This document shows, piece after piece, positions 26,905 through 35,249 of a stretch of 64,000 nt of DNA. This DNA is from Streptomyces purpureus (GTDB lineage: Bacteria > Actinomycetota > Actinomycetes > Streptomycetales > Streptomycetaceae). The stretch lies in NCBI RefSeq assembly GCF_014648195.1, contig NZ_BMQQ01000016.1:35377-99376 (forward strand). The letters run 5' to 3'. The position numbers and the translations under genes were made by a program. The notes below the pieces were generated by a model. It did no database searches and was not told the origin of the DNA. It saw only the letters and a list, made by a program, of their open reading frames with translations. Position 1 is the first letter of the stretch, and every line of letters begins with the position of its first letter.

Positions 26905-26910
26905 TACCCT
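26905..26910 (+). promoter_or_regulatory. -10 hexamer of a leaderless miaB promoter
   Basis: TACCCT lies 7 nt before the miaB ATG at 26918, and there is no Shine-Dalgarno in between. Confidence 0.45.
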
Positions 26911-26917
26911 TGTTCCC

Positions 26918-28432
26918 ATGACCATCAGCGACCGGAGCCAGGCAGTGGACGTCCAGCGAACGTACGAGGTGCGCACCTACGGGTGCCAGATGAACGTCCA
27001 CGATTCCGAGCGGCTCTCCGGTCTGCTGGAGGAGGCGGGATACGTCCGCGCTCCCCAGGGCTCCGACGGCGACGCCGACGTCGTCGTCTTCAACACCTGC
27101 GCGGTCCGCGAGAACGCCGACAACAAGCTGTACGGCAACCTCGGCCGGCTCGCGCCCATGAAGACCCGCCGCCCCGGCATGCAGATCGCCGTCGGCGGCT
27201 GCCTCGCCCAGAAGGACCGCGACACCATCGTCAAGAAGGCCCCCTGGGTCGATGTGGTCTTCGGCACGCACAACATCGGCAAGCTGCCGGTCCTCCTGGA
27301 GCGCGCCCGCATCCAGGAGGAGGCGCAGGTCGAGATCGCCGAGTCCCTGGAGGCGTTCCCCTCCACGCTGCCGACCCGCCGTGAGTCGGCGTACGCGGCC
27401 TGGGTCTCGATCTCCGTCGGCTGCAACAACACCTGCACCTTCTGCATCGTCCCGGCGCTCCGCGGCAAGGAGGAGGACCGCCGCCCCGGCGACATCCTCG
27501 CCGAGATCGAGGCCCTGGTCGCCGAGGGAGTCTCGGAGATCACCCTCCTCGGCCAGAACGTCAACGCGTACGGCTCCGACCTGGGCGACCGCGAGGCGTT
27601 CAGCAAGCTGCTGCGTGCCTGCGGCCAGATCGAGGGCCTGGAGCGGGTCCGCTTCACCTCGCCGCACCCGCGCGACTTCACCGACGACGTGATCGCCGCG
27701 ATGGCCGAGACCCCGAACGTGATGCCGCAGCTGCACATGCCGCTCCAGTCCGGCTCGGACACGGTGCTCAGGGCCATGCGCCGGTCGTACCGCCAGGAGC
27801 GCTTCCTCGGCATTATCGAGAAGGTCCGCGCCGCCATCCCGCACGCGGCCATCTCCACCGACATCATCGTGGGCTTCCCCGGCGAGACCGAGGAGGACTT
27901 CGAGCAGACCATGCACACGGTCCGCGAGGCCCGCTTCGCCAACGCCTTCACCTTCCAGTACTCCAAGCGCCCCGGCACCCCCGCGGCGGAGATGGACGGC
28001 CAGATCCCCAAGGAGGTCGTGCAGGCGCGCTACGAGCGCCTGGTCGCCCTCCAGGAGGAGATCTCCTGGGAGGAGAACAAGAAGCAGGTCGGCCGCACCC
28101 TGGAGGTCATGGTCGCCGAGGGCGAGGGCCGCAAGGACGGCACCACGCACCGCCTCTCCGGGCGCGCCCCCGACAACCGCCTCGTCCACTTCACCAAGCC
28201 GGAGGCGGAGGTCCGCCCCGGTGACGTGGTGACCGTCGAGATCACCTACGCCGCCCCCCACCACCTCCTCGCCGAGGGCCCCACGACGTCGGTACGCCGC
28301 ACCCGCGCCGGCGACGCCTGGGAGAAGCGCAACGCCGCCCCGCAGCAGGGCCCGGGCGTCATGCTCGGCTTGCCGAAGATCGGCGTCCCCGCGCCGCTGC
28401 CGGCGGTCACGAACGGCTGCGCCGTCGACTGA
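26918..28432 (+). CDS. miaB: tRNA-2-methylthio-N6-dimethylallyladenosine synthase MiaB
   Basis: This 504-aa radical-SAM methylthiotransferase converts i6A37 to ms2i6A37 in tRNAs reading UNN codons. The N-terminal MTTase domain carries the cluster cysteines in YGCQMN, NTCAVR and GGCLAQ. The radical SAM CxxxCxxC is in SVGCNNTCTFC at about residue 170, and a C-terminal TRAM domain (RTLEVMVAEGEG onward) is complete. The first fifteen residues are a variable extension. It works on the product of MiaA, encoded about 2 kb downstream. Confidence 0.96.
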   Translation: MTISDRSQAVDVQRTYEVRTYGCQMNVHDSERLSGLLEEAGYVRAPQGSDGDADVVVFNTCAVRENADNKLYGNLGRLAPMKTRRPGMQIAVGGCLAQKDRDTIVKKAPWVDVVFGTHNIGKLPVLLERARIQEEAQVEIAESLEAFPSTLPTRRESAYAAWVSISVGCNNTCTFCIVPALRGKEEDRRPGDILAEIEALVAEGVSEITLLGQNVNAYGSDLGDREAFSKLLRACGQIEGLERVRFTSPHPRDFTDDVIAAMAETPNVMPQLHMPLQSGSDTVLRAMRRSYRQERFLGIIEKVRAAIPHAAISTDIIVGFPGETEEDFEQTMHTVREARFANAFTFQYSKRPGTPAAEMDGQIPKEVVQARYERLVALQEEISWEENKKQVGRTLEVMVAEGEGRKDGTTHRLSGRAPDNRLVHFTKPEAEVRPGDVVTVEITYAAPHHLLAEGPTTSVRRTRAGDAWEKRNAAPQQGPGVMLGLPKIGVPAPLPAVTNGCAVD

Positions 28433-28505
28433 TCCGCCGGGGCAGTCACCCGGGGGGAACAGAAGCGCGCGGCACGCGCGTGTACGGCGCTGCACGGGGC
28501 TGCTA

Positions 28506-28660
28506 CCACCGGTTCCCGTCCGGCGATGGCAGGCGTACGGGCCGGGGCACGGCGGCGCTCCGGCACCGGTGCCACCGGTTCGCGTCCCCGCGATGGCGGG
28601 CGTACCGGCAGGATTACGGCGGCCGGCCCGGTGCCGCTGCCACCCGTTCCCGTCCCGCGA
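28506..28660. repeat. three diverged copies of a ~66-bp element
   Basis: CCACCGGTT followed by C(C/G)CGTCC(G/C) and (CG)CGATGGC(A/G)GGCGTAC recurs at 28506 and 28572, with a shorter match (CCACCCGTTCCCGTCCCGCGA) at 28640. The period is 66-68 bp. The copies fill the 316-bp space between miaB and the next gene, where no other gene is supported. Confidence 0.6.
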
Positions 28661-28735
28661 CCCCGGGTCTACGGCCACGGTCGCGGCGGCGCCGCGCGCG
28701 GCGGCCGTACGCGGCGGTCCGGCGCCGGTGCCGAG

Positions 28736-28741
28736 TAGGCT
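28736..28741 (+). promoter_or_regulatory. -10 hexamer of a leaderless promoter
   Basis: TAGGCT lies 7 nt before the ATG at 28749, with no Shine-Dalgarno, implying leaderless translation of the dioxygenase-like gene. Confidence 0.45.
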
Positions 28742-28748
28742 CCGGATC

Positions 28749-29483
28749 ATGCTTGTCGCCGCCGCCGTCTGCCCCTGTCCGCCGCTGCTGGTACCCGAGG
28801 TCGCCGCGGGCGCGGCCGCCGAGCTCGACGAGGCAAGGACCGCCTGTCTCGACGCCCTCGGGGTGCTCGCCGCCTCCAGGCCCGACCGGCTGGTCGTGGT
28901 CGCCCCGGTCGCGGCGGGCGACGACACCGCCCAGGGGCGGTACCTGGAAGGCGCCGAGGGCTCCTTCCACGGCTTCGGAGTGGATCTTCCCGTACGGCTC
29001 GGCAGCGGCTACTCCGAGGAGCCGCAGGAGGCCGAGCGCGGCCCCCTGCCCACCCCCCTCGCCGTAGCCGCATGGCTCCTGGCGCGCGCGGACTGGGCCG
29101 ACGCCCCCGTCGAGGGTCTCGCCGTCGACGAAAGCCTGGACTCCGCCTCCTGCGCCGCCGCCGGCCGGGAACTGGCCGCGGCCGCCGGACGGGTCGCGCT
29201 GCTCGTCATGGGGGACGGCAGCGCCTGCCGCACGCTCAAGGCGCCCGGATACCTGGACGAGCGCGCCGCCGGCTTCGACGAGGGCGTGGCGCGAGCTCTC
29301 GGCGCGGCGGACACCGCGGCGCTGCTGGCGCTGGACGAACAGCTCGCGCACGAGCTGAAGGCGGCCGGACGGGCCCCCTGGCAGGTGCTGGCGGGCGCGG
29401 CGGAAGGCAGGGACCTCGACGGCCGGCTGCTGTACGAGGACGCGCCGTACGGCGTGGGCTACTTCGTGGCCTCCTGGTCCTAG
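28749..29483 (+). CDS. class III extradiol dioxygenase subunit B-like protein
   Basis: This 244-aa protein has the LigB-like fold seen in class III extradiol ring-cleavage dioxygenases and relatives. It starts MLVAAAVCPCPPLLVPEV, has a central Asp/Ala-rich body, and ends with a glycine-rich PYGVGYFVASW segment. The usual His-His metal pair of true dioxygenases is not evident near the N-terminus, where Cys and Pro occur, so catalysis is doubtful. The ATG at 28749 is chosen from the leaderless -10 just upstream; the frame is open further 5' through repeat sequence. It converges on the antitoxin gene across a strong terminator. Confidence 0.75.
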   Translation: MLVAAAVCPCPPLLVPEVAAGAAAELDEARTACLDALGVLAASRPDRLVVVAPVAAGDDTAQGRYLEGAEGSFHGFGVDLPVRLGSGYSEEPQEAERGPLPTPLAVAAWLLARADWADAPVEGLAVDESLDSASCAAAGRELAAAAGRVALLVMGDGSACRTLKAPGYLDERAAGFDEGVARALGAADTAALLALDEQLAHELKAAGRAPWQVLAGAAEGRDLDGRLLYEDAPYGVGYFVASWS

Positions 29484-29520
29484 GACCGGGCGGGTCCGGC
29501 GCGCGCCGCGCGACGGCGAA

Positions 29521-29565
29521 ACGGCGGACGGCCGCGGAGCGTCATGCTTCGCGGCCGTCCGCCGT
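29521..29565. terminator. bidirectional terminator
   Basis: The arms ACGGCGGACGGCCGCG (29521-29536) and CGCGGCCGTCCGCCGT (29550-29565) form a perfect 16-bp stem with a 13-nt loop between two convergent genes. Confidence 0.8.
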
Positions 29566-29596
29566 GCGGAGGGACCTTCAGGTGACGCCCGGGGCG

Positions 29597-29854
29597 TCAG
29601 GCGGCCGGCGGCGGGGTGGTGCCGTCGCCCTTGTGGCCGCCGCTGTCCTTGTGGGCGATCCGGTCAAGGGCCTCCTTGGCCTTGCCGGTACCCGAGTGGA
29701 TCTTGTCGTGGTACTTGCCCTTGGTCTTCTCGTCGACGAGCTTCGCGGCCTTCTCCAGCCCGTGGTCGATCTTGGGCGCGTGGTGCTGCGCGAGGTCGGA
29801 GACCTTGTCCTTGGCCGGGGCGAGTTTGGCCTTGAAAGAATCCAGGAGGCCCAT
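29597..29854 (-). CDS. Rv0909-like antitoxin family protein
   Basis: This 85-aa Lys/Ala/Asp-rich small protein begins MGLLDSFKAKLAPAKDKVS and carries HAPKIDHGLEKAAKLVDEKT. This matches the actinobacterial family annotated as antitoxin of an Rv0909/Rv0910-type toxin-antitoxin pair. No toxin gene lies on either side, so it is an orphan here and may have another role. Low-complexity charged composition suggests a helical or partly disordered protein. It lies 47 bp downstream of a small acidic protein gene on the same strand. Confidence 0.72.
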   Translation of the reverse strand: MGLLDSFKAKLAPAKDKVSDLAQHHAPKIDHGLEKAAKLVDEKTKGKYHDKIHSGTGKAKEALDRIAHKDSGGHKGDGTTPPPAA

Positions 29855-29901
29855 GGGTCACCTTCCCTCGGATGTGTCCGTACGGAACGCCTGCGACGTG
29901 A

Positions 29902-30165
29902 CTACTTACGGGCGCCTTCGCCGGCTTCGTTGTCCGCAGCCTCCTCAGCCGACTGCTGCTTCGGAATCTCCACAGCCTCGACGGCTTCCACGGTCTCGGC
30001 GGCGCCGTCGGCGGGCTCGCCCTCGGCGGCCTCGGCCGCGACGGAACCGGACTCTTCCGCCTCCGGCTCGTCCGCAGGAGTGACGTCCAGCGCCTCCTCC
30101 GTTGACGCCTCGGAAACCTCGGAGGTGTCCTTCCCCTTCCGAAGAAACCTTGCAAAAACGCCCAT
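29902..30165 (-). CDS. small acidic low-complexity protein
   Basis: This 87-aa protein has a basic N-terminus (MGVFARFLRKGKDTS) and then a long Glu/Ala/Asp/Val-rich tail. The ATG at 30165 has GGAG about 6 nt upstream. Similar Streptomyces sequences are often auto-labelled gliding motility protein, with no evidence I know of. It is probably disordered, and no function is assigned. The reading frame continues open 5' antisense to miaA only because of GC bias. Confidence 0.68.
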   Translation of the reverse strand: MGVFARFLRKGKDTSEVSEASTEEALDVTPADEPEAEESGSVAAEAAEGEPADGAAETVEAVEAVEIPKQQSAEEAADNEAGEGARK

Positions 30166-30336
30166 ATCTACTCCATAGGTTACTCGTGTGGGCGAAATTC
30201 CGCGTCGTCCAGGGCGCTCCATTGCGTCGCCCGGTGAGGCCGGTCCAGAAAACCGGCGGTCGGAACCTCGCAACTGGCAACGACCTCGGATCCGCCCCGT
30301 CACGTCGCTCGTTCGGGGAGGCCCCCGGAGGTTTGC

Positions 30337-30342
30337 GAGACT
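30337..30342 (+). promoter_or_regulatory. candidate -10 of a leaderless miaA promoter
   Basis: GAGACT lies 6 nt before the GTG at 30349, identical in sequence and spacing to the element before the permease gene at 10134. A GGAGG at 30327-30331 is too far from the start to act as ribosome-binding site. Confidence 0.35.
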
Positions 30343-30348
30343 GGTGCG

Positions 30349-31287
30349 GTGAGAACTGCAGCTCCCGCCCCGCGGGTCATCGCCGTCGTCGGTCCCACAG
30401 CGGCCGGAAAGTCCGATCTGGGTGTCTACCTCGCCCAGCAACTCGGCGGCGAAGTCGTCAACGCCGACTCGATGCAGCTCTACCGGGGGATGGACATCGG
30501 CACCGCCAAGCTGACGCTCGATGAGCGCGGCGGCATCCCGCACCACCTCCTCGACATCTGGGACGTCACCGAGGCCGCCAGCGTCGCCGAATACCAGCGT
30601 CTCGCCCGCGCCGAGATCGACCGGCTGCTCGCCGAGGGTCGCACCCCCGTCCTCGTCGGCGGCTCCGGCCTCTACGTGCGCGGCGCCATCGACGCCCTCG
30701 AATTCCCCGGCACCGACCCTGCCGTCCGCGCCCGCCTGGAGGCCGAGCTGGACGAGCGCGGCTCCGGCGTCCTGCACGCCAGGCTCGCCGCCGCCGACCC
30801 CGAAGCCGCCCGGGCGATCCTGCCCAGCAACGGCCGGCGCATCGTCCGCGCGCTCGAAGTGATCGAGCTCACCGGCAAGCCGTTCACCGCCAACCTTCCC
30901 GGCCCCGACTCCGTGTACGACACCGTGCAGATCGGCGTCGACGTCGCCCGCCCCGAACTCGACGAACGGATCACCGCGCGCGTGGACCGGATGTGGGAGG
31001 CCGGACTCGTCGACGAGGTCCGGGCCCTCGAGACCCAGGGGCTTCGCGAGGGCCGTACCGCCGCCCGCGCCCTCGGCTACCAGCAGGTGCTCGCGGCGCT
31101 CGCGGGGGAGTGCACCGAGGACGAGGCGCGCGCCGAGACCGTCCGCGCGACCAAGCGGTTCGCCCGCCGCCAGGACTCGTGGTTCCGCCGCGACACGCGC
31201 GTGCACTGGCTCAGCGGAGCCCTCCAGGACCGGGCGGAACTCCCCGGTCGGGCGCTGGCGTTGGTCGAACGAGCGGTTACAGCCTGA
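30349..31287 (+). CDS. miaA: tRNA dimethylallyltransferase MiaA
   Basis: This 312-aa enzyme transfers a dimethylallyl group to N6 of A37 in tRNAs reading UNN codons, giving the substrate of MiaB. The P-loop is GPTAAGKSDLGV (about residues 14-25), followed by VNADSMQLYRGMDIGTAK and PHHLLDIWDVTE. The C-terminal region with TRRFARRQ-like residues (ATKRFARRQDSWFRRD) is complete. The GTG start may be leaderless. It heads a plus-strand run with a membrane protein and dapF. Confidence 0.96.
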   Translation: MRTAAPAPRVIAVVGPTAAGKSDLGVYLAQQLGGEVVNADSMQLYRGMDIGTAKLTLDERGGIPHHLLDIWDVTEAASVAEYQRLARAEIDRLLAEGRTPVLVGGSGLYVRGAIDALEFPGTDPAVRARLEAELDERGSGVLHARLAAADPEAARAILPSNGRRIVRALEVIELTGKPFTANLPGPDSVYDTVQIGVDVARPELDERITARVDRMWEAGLVDEVRALETQGLREGRTAARALGYQQVLAALAGECTEDEARAETVRATKRFARRQDSWFRRDTRVHWLSGALQDRAELPGRALALVERAVTA

Positions 31288-31386
31288 TCACGTGATGGCA
31301 TCGGGACGCTCTGCCCGTCATTGAGGCGCCCGGCGGCGTGCCATCATCGAGCATCGATCACCGTGGAGTCCGAGTTGGGAGGGCGC

Positions 31387-31845
31387 GTGGCGATGGAGGC
31401 CGGCCCTCGCGACAGAGAACAGCAACGGCAAGCGCAGGACGACGTACCGCGCTTGAGCCCCGATGGTCCCGACGAGGACCAGGACGGGCCCCCGGAGATG
31501 ACTCCGGACGAGGTGGAGGTCGAGCTGCGCCCGCAGCGCCGCCTGCGGATCTGGCAGCTCGCCCCGATCGTCGGTCTTGCCGCGCTCGGCTCGCTGATGT
31601 TCGCCTTCCCCCTGGCCTTCGGCTCCGGTGACGGCGGCGCCGTCGTCGCCATGCTCGGCCTGCTGATCAGCGGCTGCGCCGCCGGCTGGGGCATGATGGC
31701 CGCCCGCCGCGTCGGCCACACCTGGCCCGGGATGCCCGCCCAGGGCTCCGGCGAGCGCCCGAACTGGCGGGTGCTCGCGCTGTACGCCGCGGTGAGCTGC
31801 GGCCTCGTCGCCCTCGCGATCTGGCGCGTGGCCCGCCTCCGCTGA
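31387..31845 (+). CDS. conserved hypothetical membrane protein
   Basis: This 152-aa protein has an acidic, hydrophilic first half (to about residue 50) and about three hydrophobic helices (residues 54-80, 83-103 and 128-148). The GTG at 31387 follows GGGAGGG by a few nt, and an ATG lies two codons later. It sits between miaA and dapF in the same direction. I recognise no functional domain. Confidence 0.72.
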   Translation: MAMEAGPRDREQQRQAQDDVPRLSPDGPDEDQDGPPEMTPDEVEVELRPQRRLRIWQLAPIVGLAALGSLMFAFPLAFGSGDGGAVVAMLGLLISGCAAGWGMMAARRVGHTWPGMPAQGSGERPNWRVLALYAAVSCGLVALAIWRVARLR

Positions 31846-31938
31846 CCGTCCCAGCCGTGGCCACCCGCAGCGGCTCCGTGCCGCCCGGCCGCCCGCCCCC
31901 GAGCGGCCTCTGTACGGTGCGCTGTCGTACCCGCCCCG

Positions 31939-31944
31939 TACGAT
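31939..31944 (+). promoter_or_regulatory. -10 hexamer of a leaderless dapF promoter
   Basis: TACGAT lies 7 nt before the dapF GTG at 31952, one of the clearest leaderless arrangements in the window. Confidence 0.5.
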
Positions 31945-31951
31945 TGCACTC

Positions 31952-32854
31952 GTGACCAGCGCGCAGACTTCGCCGATCGCCTTCCTCAAGGGCCACGGCA
32001 CCGAGAACGACTTCGTGATCGTCCCCGACCCGGACAACGGCATCGACCTGCCCGCGGCCGTCGTCGCCCGGCTCTGCGACCGCCGCGCCGGGATCGGCGG
32101 CGACGGAGTGCTGCACGTCGTGCGCTCCGCCGCGCACCCCGAGGCGCGCGCCATGGCCGACGAGGCCGAGTGGTTCATGGACTACCGCAACGCCGACGGA
32201 TCCGTCGCCGAGATGTGCGGCAACGGCGTGCGGGTCTTCGCCCGCTACCTGGAGCACGCCGGGCTGATCACCGCCGGCGAGGTGGCCGTCGCCACCCGCG
32301 GCGGCGTCAAGCGAGTCCATCTCGACAAGGACGGCTCCGTCACCGTCTCCATGGGCCGCGCCCTCCTCCCCGAGGCCGGTGTCACCGTGACCGTCGGCGA
32401 CCGCAGCTGGCCCGCCCGCAACGTCAACATGGGCAACCCCCACGCCGTGGCGTTCGTCGACAGCCTCGACCACGCGGGCGACCTGCACGCCGAGCCTCCG
32501 TACAGCCCCGCCGAGGTCTACCCCGACGGTGTCAACATCGAGTTCGTCGTGGACCGCGGCCCCCGCCACGTCGCCATGCGGGTGCACGAGCGCGGCGCCG
32601 CCGAGACCCGCTCCTGCGGCACGGGCGCGTGCGCGGTCGCCGTCGCCACCGCCCGCCGGGACGGCGCCGACCCCGCCGAGACCGGGGCCCCCGTCACGTA
32701 CACCGTCGACGTCCTCGGCGGCACGCTGCTGATCACCGAGCACCCGGACGGCGCGGTCGAGATGACCGGCCCCGCGGTGATCGTCGCGGAGGGTACGGTC
32801 GACCCGGACTGGCTGGTGGGAGGCACCGCCGGAAACGTAACGGCCACGGCCTGA
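31952..32854 (+). CDS. dapF: diaminopimelate epimerase DapF
   Basis: This 300-aa enzyme interconverts LL- and meso-diaminopimelate for lysine and peptidoglycan synthesis; Streptomyces walls contain the LL form. The two catalytic cysteines sit in EMCGNGVRVFA (near residue 89) and RSCGTGACAVAVA (near residue 220), within the usual pseudo-symmetric halves. GNPHAV and the N-terminal GHGTENDF substrate-binding segment are present. It starts at GTG, probably on a leaderless mRNA. Confidence 0.96.
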   Translation: MTSAQTSPIAFLKGHGTENDFVIVPDPDNGIDLPAAVVARLCDRRAGIGGDGVLHVVRSAAHPEARAMADEAEWFMDYRNADGSVAEMCGNGVRVFARYLEHAGLITAGEVAVATRGGVKRVHLDKDGSVTVSMGRALLPEAGVTVTVGDRSWPARNVNMGNPHAVAFVDSLDHAGDLHAEPPYSPAEVYPDGVNIEFVVDRGPRHVAMRVHERGAAETRSCGTGACAVAVATARRDGADPAETGAPVTYTVDVLGGTLLITEHPDGAVEMTGPAVIVAEGTVDPDWLVGGTAGNVTATA

Positions 32855-32994
32855 CGCTTCCCTCGAATGGGTGATCCGTTTCACGCTGGGCGAGAGCGTG
32901 ACTGCGCCACGTGGTGGGGTCGGTAGCATCAAGCACCGGCCCGGCGGACATGCCTTGCCCGCCCACCGCCGGTCGACGCCGCCGGAGGTGCCCC

Positions 32995-35142
32995 ATGAGC
33001 GCAGAGGCCACCAACCCCGATGCTCCCAGCCGCAGGCGCGGCCGCCCCAGGATCGACCTTCGCAGACTGGGCCGTGCCGCTCTGCTCGGCCCCACGACCA
33101 GGGACCGGCTGCCCGACGCCATCGGCCATGTCGCCGAAGCCCACCGCGCCCACCACCCCGACGCCGATCTGGCCGTGCTGCACCGCGCGTACGTCCTCGC
33201 GGAGACCTCGCACCGCGGTCAGTTCCGCAAGAGCGGCGAGCCGTACATCACTCATCCGCTCGCTGTGACCCTGATCCTCGCCGAACTCGGCGCGGAGACC
33301 ACGACCTTGACCGCCTCCCTGCTCCACGACACCGTCGAGGACACGGAGGTGACGCTCGATCAGGTACGGGACCAGTTCGGCGAAGAGGTCTGCTACCTCG
33401 TCGACGGCGTCACCAAACTGGAGAAGGTCGACTACGGCGCCGCCGCCGAGCCCGAGACCTTCCGCAAGATGCTCGTCGCCACCGGCAACGACGTCCGCGT
33501 CATGTCGATCAAACTCGCCGACCGGCTGCACAACATGCGCACCCTCGGGGTGATGCGCCCCGAGAAGCAGGCACGTATCGCCAAGGTCACCCGCGACGTC
33601 CTCATCCCCCTCGCCGAACGGCTCGGCGTGCAGGCCCTCAAGACCGAGCTGGAGGACCTGGTCTTCGCCATCCTCCACCCCGAGGAGTACGAGAAAACCC
33701 GTGCCCTCATCGCCGGGAACTCAGGAGCCGGCGAGGCCCTGGCGGCCGTGGCCGAGCAGGTCTCCACCGTCCTGCGCGAGGCCGGCATCAGCGCCGAAGT
33801 CCTCGTCAGACCCCGCCACTTCGTCTCCGTCCACCGCAGCCTGCTCAAACGCGGCGAGCTCCGCGGCACCGACTTCGGACGCCTCCTCGTGCTGGTCGCC
33901 GAGGACGCCGACTGCTACGCGGTCCTCGGCGAGCTGCACACCTGCTTCACCCCGCTGATCTCGGAGTTCAAGGACTTCATCGCGGCACCCAAGTTCAACC
34001 TCTACCAGTCGCTGCACACCGCCGTCGCCGCACCGGACGGCTCGGTCGCCGAAGTCCTCATCCGTACGCACCAGATGCACAAGGTCGCCGAAGCCGGCGT
34101 CATCGCCCTCGGCAACCCGTACGCCCACACCCCGGCCGAAGCCGCCGGCCCCGCCCCCGCCCTCGCCGGCTCGGCCCCGGCGGAGGCCGGCCCGGCCGAC
34201 GCCACCGAACCCGCCGACGACGGCGAGCGCGCCGACCCCACCCGCCCCGGCTGGCTCTCCCGCCTCCTCGACTGGCAGCAGAACGCCCCGGACCCGGACA
34301 CCTTCTGGACCTCACTCCGCGCCGACCTGGCCCAGGACCGCGAGATCACCGTCTTCCTCGCCGACGGCGGCACCCTCGGGCTGCCAGCCGGGGCGACCTG
34401 CGTGGACGCCGCGTACGCCCAGCACGGCGCGGCCGCCCACGCCTGCGTCGGCGCCCGCGTCAACGGCCGCCTGGCGACCCTGAGCACCGTCCTCGGCGAC
34501 GGTGACACCGTCCAGCTGCTGCTCGCCGGGGACACCGCCTCCGGACCCTCCCCCGAGTGGCTCAAGCACGCCCGTACGCCCGCCGCGCGCATCGCCATCA
34601 GGGGCTGGCTGGACGCCCACCCGGAAGGGCCCGGGACCCCCGACGCCGCCCCCCGGCCCTTCGCCGCCGTCACGGCCGCCCCGCGTTCCACCGCGGGCGC
34701 GGTCGCCGACCTGCCGGGCGTCACCGTCCGGCTCGCCGGCTGCTGCACCCCCGTACCCCCCGACCCGATCACCGGCTTCGCCGTCCGCGGCGGGATGGTC
34801 ACCGTCCACCGCGAGGAGTGTCCCGGCGTCACCCGCATGACCACGCTCGGCCGCGCACCGGTCACCGTGCGCTGGGGCGATGCCCCCGACTGCCGGGTCA
34901 CCCTCGTCGCCGAGTCCTTCGGCCGGCCCCGGCTCCTCGCCGACCTCACCGAAGCCATCGCCACCGCAGGCGCCGCGGTCGTCTTCGCCACCGTCGAACC
35001 GCCCCTGGAACAGCGCGTACGCCACACATACACCCTGCACCTCCCCGATGCGGCCGAGCTGCCCGCCCTCATGCGGGCCATGCGGGAGGTGCCGGGGGTC
35101 TACGACGTCAGCCGCGCCCAGTACCCCGCGGCGACCGGCTGA
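32995..35142 (+). CDS. rshA: RelA/SpoT homologue RshA with a divergent synthetase domain
   Basis: This 715-aa protein has RelA/SpoT architecture. The HD hydrolase domain is intact (HRGQFRKSGEPYITHP, LLHDTVED, IKLADRLHNM; about residues 70-190). A RelA_SpoT synthetase-type domain follows (KFNLYQSLHT and EVLIRT, about residues 250-370), then a Pro/Ala-rich linker (about 380-415), a TGS domain, a Cys-rich CCTPVPPDPITGF region and an ACT domain. In the synthetase the segment normally reading DLVGIRI is replaced by residues around TDFGRLLVLV, losing the catalytic Asp and Arg, and the AAHW motif is gone. I infer hydrolase function. The ATG follows GGAGG by about 6 nt. Confidence 0.88.
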   Translation: MSAEATNPDAPSRRRGRPRIDLRRLGRAALLGPTTRDRLPDAIGHVAEAHRAHHPDADLAVLHRAYVLAETSHRGQFRKSGEPYITHPLAVTLILAELGAETTTLTASLLHDTVEDTEVTLDQVRDQFGEEVCYLVDGVTKLEKVDYGAAAEPETFRKMLVATGNDVRVMSIKLADRLHNMRTLGVMRPEKQARIAKVTRDVLIPLAERLGVQALKTELEDLVFAILHPEEYEKTRALIAGNSGAGEALAAVAEQVSTVLREAGISAEVLVRPRHFVSVHRSLLKRGELRGTDFGRLLVLVAEDADCYAVLGELHTCFTPLISEFKDFIAAPKFNLYQSLHTAVAAPDGSVAEVLIRTHQMHKVAEAGVIALGNPYAHTPAEAAGPAPALAGSAPAEAGPADATEPADDGERADPTRPGWLSRLLDWQQNAPDPDTFWTSLRADLAQDREITVFLADGGTLGLPAGATCVDAAYAQHGAAAHACVGARVNGRLATLSTVLGDGDTVQLLLAGDTASGPSPEWLKHARTPAARIAIRGWLDAHPEGPGTPDAAPRPFAAVTAAPRSTAGAVADLPGVTVRLAGCCTPVPPDPITGFAVRGGMVTVHREECPGVTRMTTLGRAPVTVRWGDAPDCRVTLVAESFGRPRLLADLTEAIATAGAAVVFATVEPPLEQRVRHTYTLHLPDAAELPALMRAMREVPGVYDVSRAQYPAATG

Positions 35143-35249
35143 AACGCGTGGCAGGCGGCCGCGACCCGCTCGGGTGGCACATGACCCCTTCGGGTGGGAA
35201 CGGAGCGCGTCTGCGATGCGCGGGCAGGGTCCCCTGGTAGCGGTTGCTC

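Noticed and set aside
26171..28927. A 918-codon minus-strand frame across miaB
   Set aside because: It is open only because of GC-rich third positions; miaB on the other strand has all catalytic motifs.
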